Assembly: GCF_001719125.1 (NCBI RefSeq)
Contig: NZ_CP017006.1
Coordinates: 1,302,001-1,366,000, forward strand
Direction: 5' to 3'
Length of the DNA: 64,000 nucleotides
DNA from: Sulfolobus sp. A20
GTDB lineage: Archaea; Thermoproteota; Thermoprotei_A; Sulfolobales; Sulfolobaceae
Under the pieces are notes generated by a model. The model worked only from the letters and a program-made list of their open reading frames with translations, was not told where the DNA came from and made no database searches. The translations under genes and the position numbers were made by a program. Below, piece by piece: positions 63,724 through 64,000 of this stretch. Within the stretch, counting starts at the first letter, position 1; each line of letters begins with the position of its first letter.

Positions 63724-64000
63724 TTACCTAGACGCTAGATATAATTCCGCTTCACCTTCTCTAACTATTATCAATTTTTCGCTTTTACGTAAGTAGTTGA
63801 GTATAGCCTCTGCCGTAATTAATGCTTGCGGATATACTTTTCTTTTTATCCCATATTCTGCTAATAAATTATCCGTAAATTCTCCTAGTGTTTTAGGTTT
63901 ATCCAGAATTGATTCAGCTATGTCTATGAGCTCGAGTGCAGAATATAATGATGAGTATAAAAACTTATCTACGTCCGTACCCTCAATAATTCTTGAGTTA
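63724..64000 (-). CDS. partial protein, unknown function (C-terminal 91 residues)
   Basis: The frame is open from the window edge to TAA at 63724-63726. The visible part reads ...NSRIIEGTDVDKFLYSSL... with helical segments (ELIDIAESILDKPKTLGEF; ALITAEAILNYLRKSEKL) and ends REGEAELYLASR. Helix content and the final strand-like end could be a winged-helix domain. The start lies beyond the window, so no function is given. Confidence 0.6.
   Translation of the reverse strand, partial: NSRIIEGTDVDKFLYSSLYSALELIDIAESILDKPKTLGEFTDNLLAEYGIKRKVYPQALITAEAILNYLRKSEKLIIVREGEAELYLASR

Overview
The window looks like a Saccharolobus/Sulfolobus (Crenarchaeota) chromosome, most likely close to S. islandicus, S. 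shibatae or S. solfataricus. The evidence is an A+T-rich sequence, mostly leaderless genes with a TATA box about 25-30 bp before the start codon, a GH1 enzyme almost identical in plan to the Sulfolobus beta-glycosidase LacS, and a zinc glucose dehydrogenase that reads like Sulfolobus GDH. I saw no rRNA, tRNA or CRISPR array. The species call is inference from protein resemblance only.

Functionally this is a carbohydrate-utilisation island. 1-7 kb: the 5' part of a GH38 alpha-mannosidase diverges from a clan GH-A (mannanase-like) glycosidase, followed by a Gfo/Idh/MocA dehydrogenase, a structured G-rich hairpin and a lone molybdenum-hydroxylase large subunit. 7-18.6 kb: two paralogous MFS transporters bracket three Gfo/Idh/MocA dehydrogenases, a DUF1854-type ABC exporter, a missed 57-residue protein, a metal-dependent amidohydrolase, an IS200/IS605-like end remnant and a ThDP enzyme. 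18.9-31.6 kb: a GH15 glucoamylase/trehalase, a sugar-porter MFS protein, two IolE-like TIM-barrel isomerases, an aldo/keto reductase, the row lacS - esterase - GH3 beta-xylosidase, and an amidase.

31.6-47.2 kb holds two complete Opp/Dpp-type ABC uptake systems on the minus strand. Each has a secreted binding protein with a Ser/Thr stalk and C-terminal membrane anchor. A GH12 endoglucanase sits inside the first, a 577-residue candidate glycosidase lies between them, and the two ATPases of the second are fused. 47.5-59.2 kb: another IolE-like enzyme and dehydrogenase, a cupin, a GH31 alpha-xylosidase, a glucarate-dehydratase-like enolase paired with a DHDPS-family lyase, a probable beta-propeller protein, glucose dehydrogenase and an APC permease. 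59.6-64 kb: an orphan binding protein, decayed gene fragments, an HTH_10 regulator and a partial gene.

The genes suggest extracellular attack on plant polysaccharide (GH12, binding proteins), ABC or MFS uptake of oligosaccharides, intracellular trimming (LacS, GH3, GH31, GH15, GH38) and oxidative, non-phosphorylating sugar catabolism (glucose dehydrogenase, Gfo/Idh/MocA enzymes, enolase/DHDPS pair); I saw no sugar kinase. The most striking regulatory signal is a palindrome of the form TTAA[AC][GT]TGTTAA[AC], resembling the Sulfolobus ARA box. It lies 38-41 bp before eight of these genes' start codons, using six sites, two of them centred between divergent genes. Other unusual items are the G-quadruplex-capable hairpin at 4.7 kb and the codon-usage mosaic within glucose dehydrogenase.
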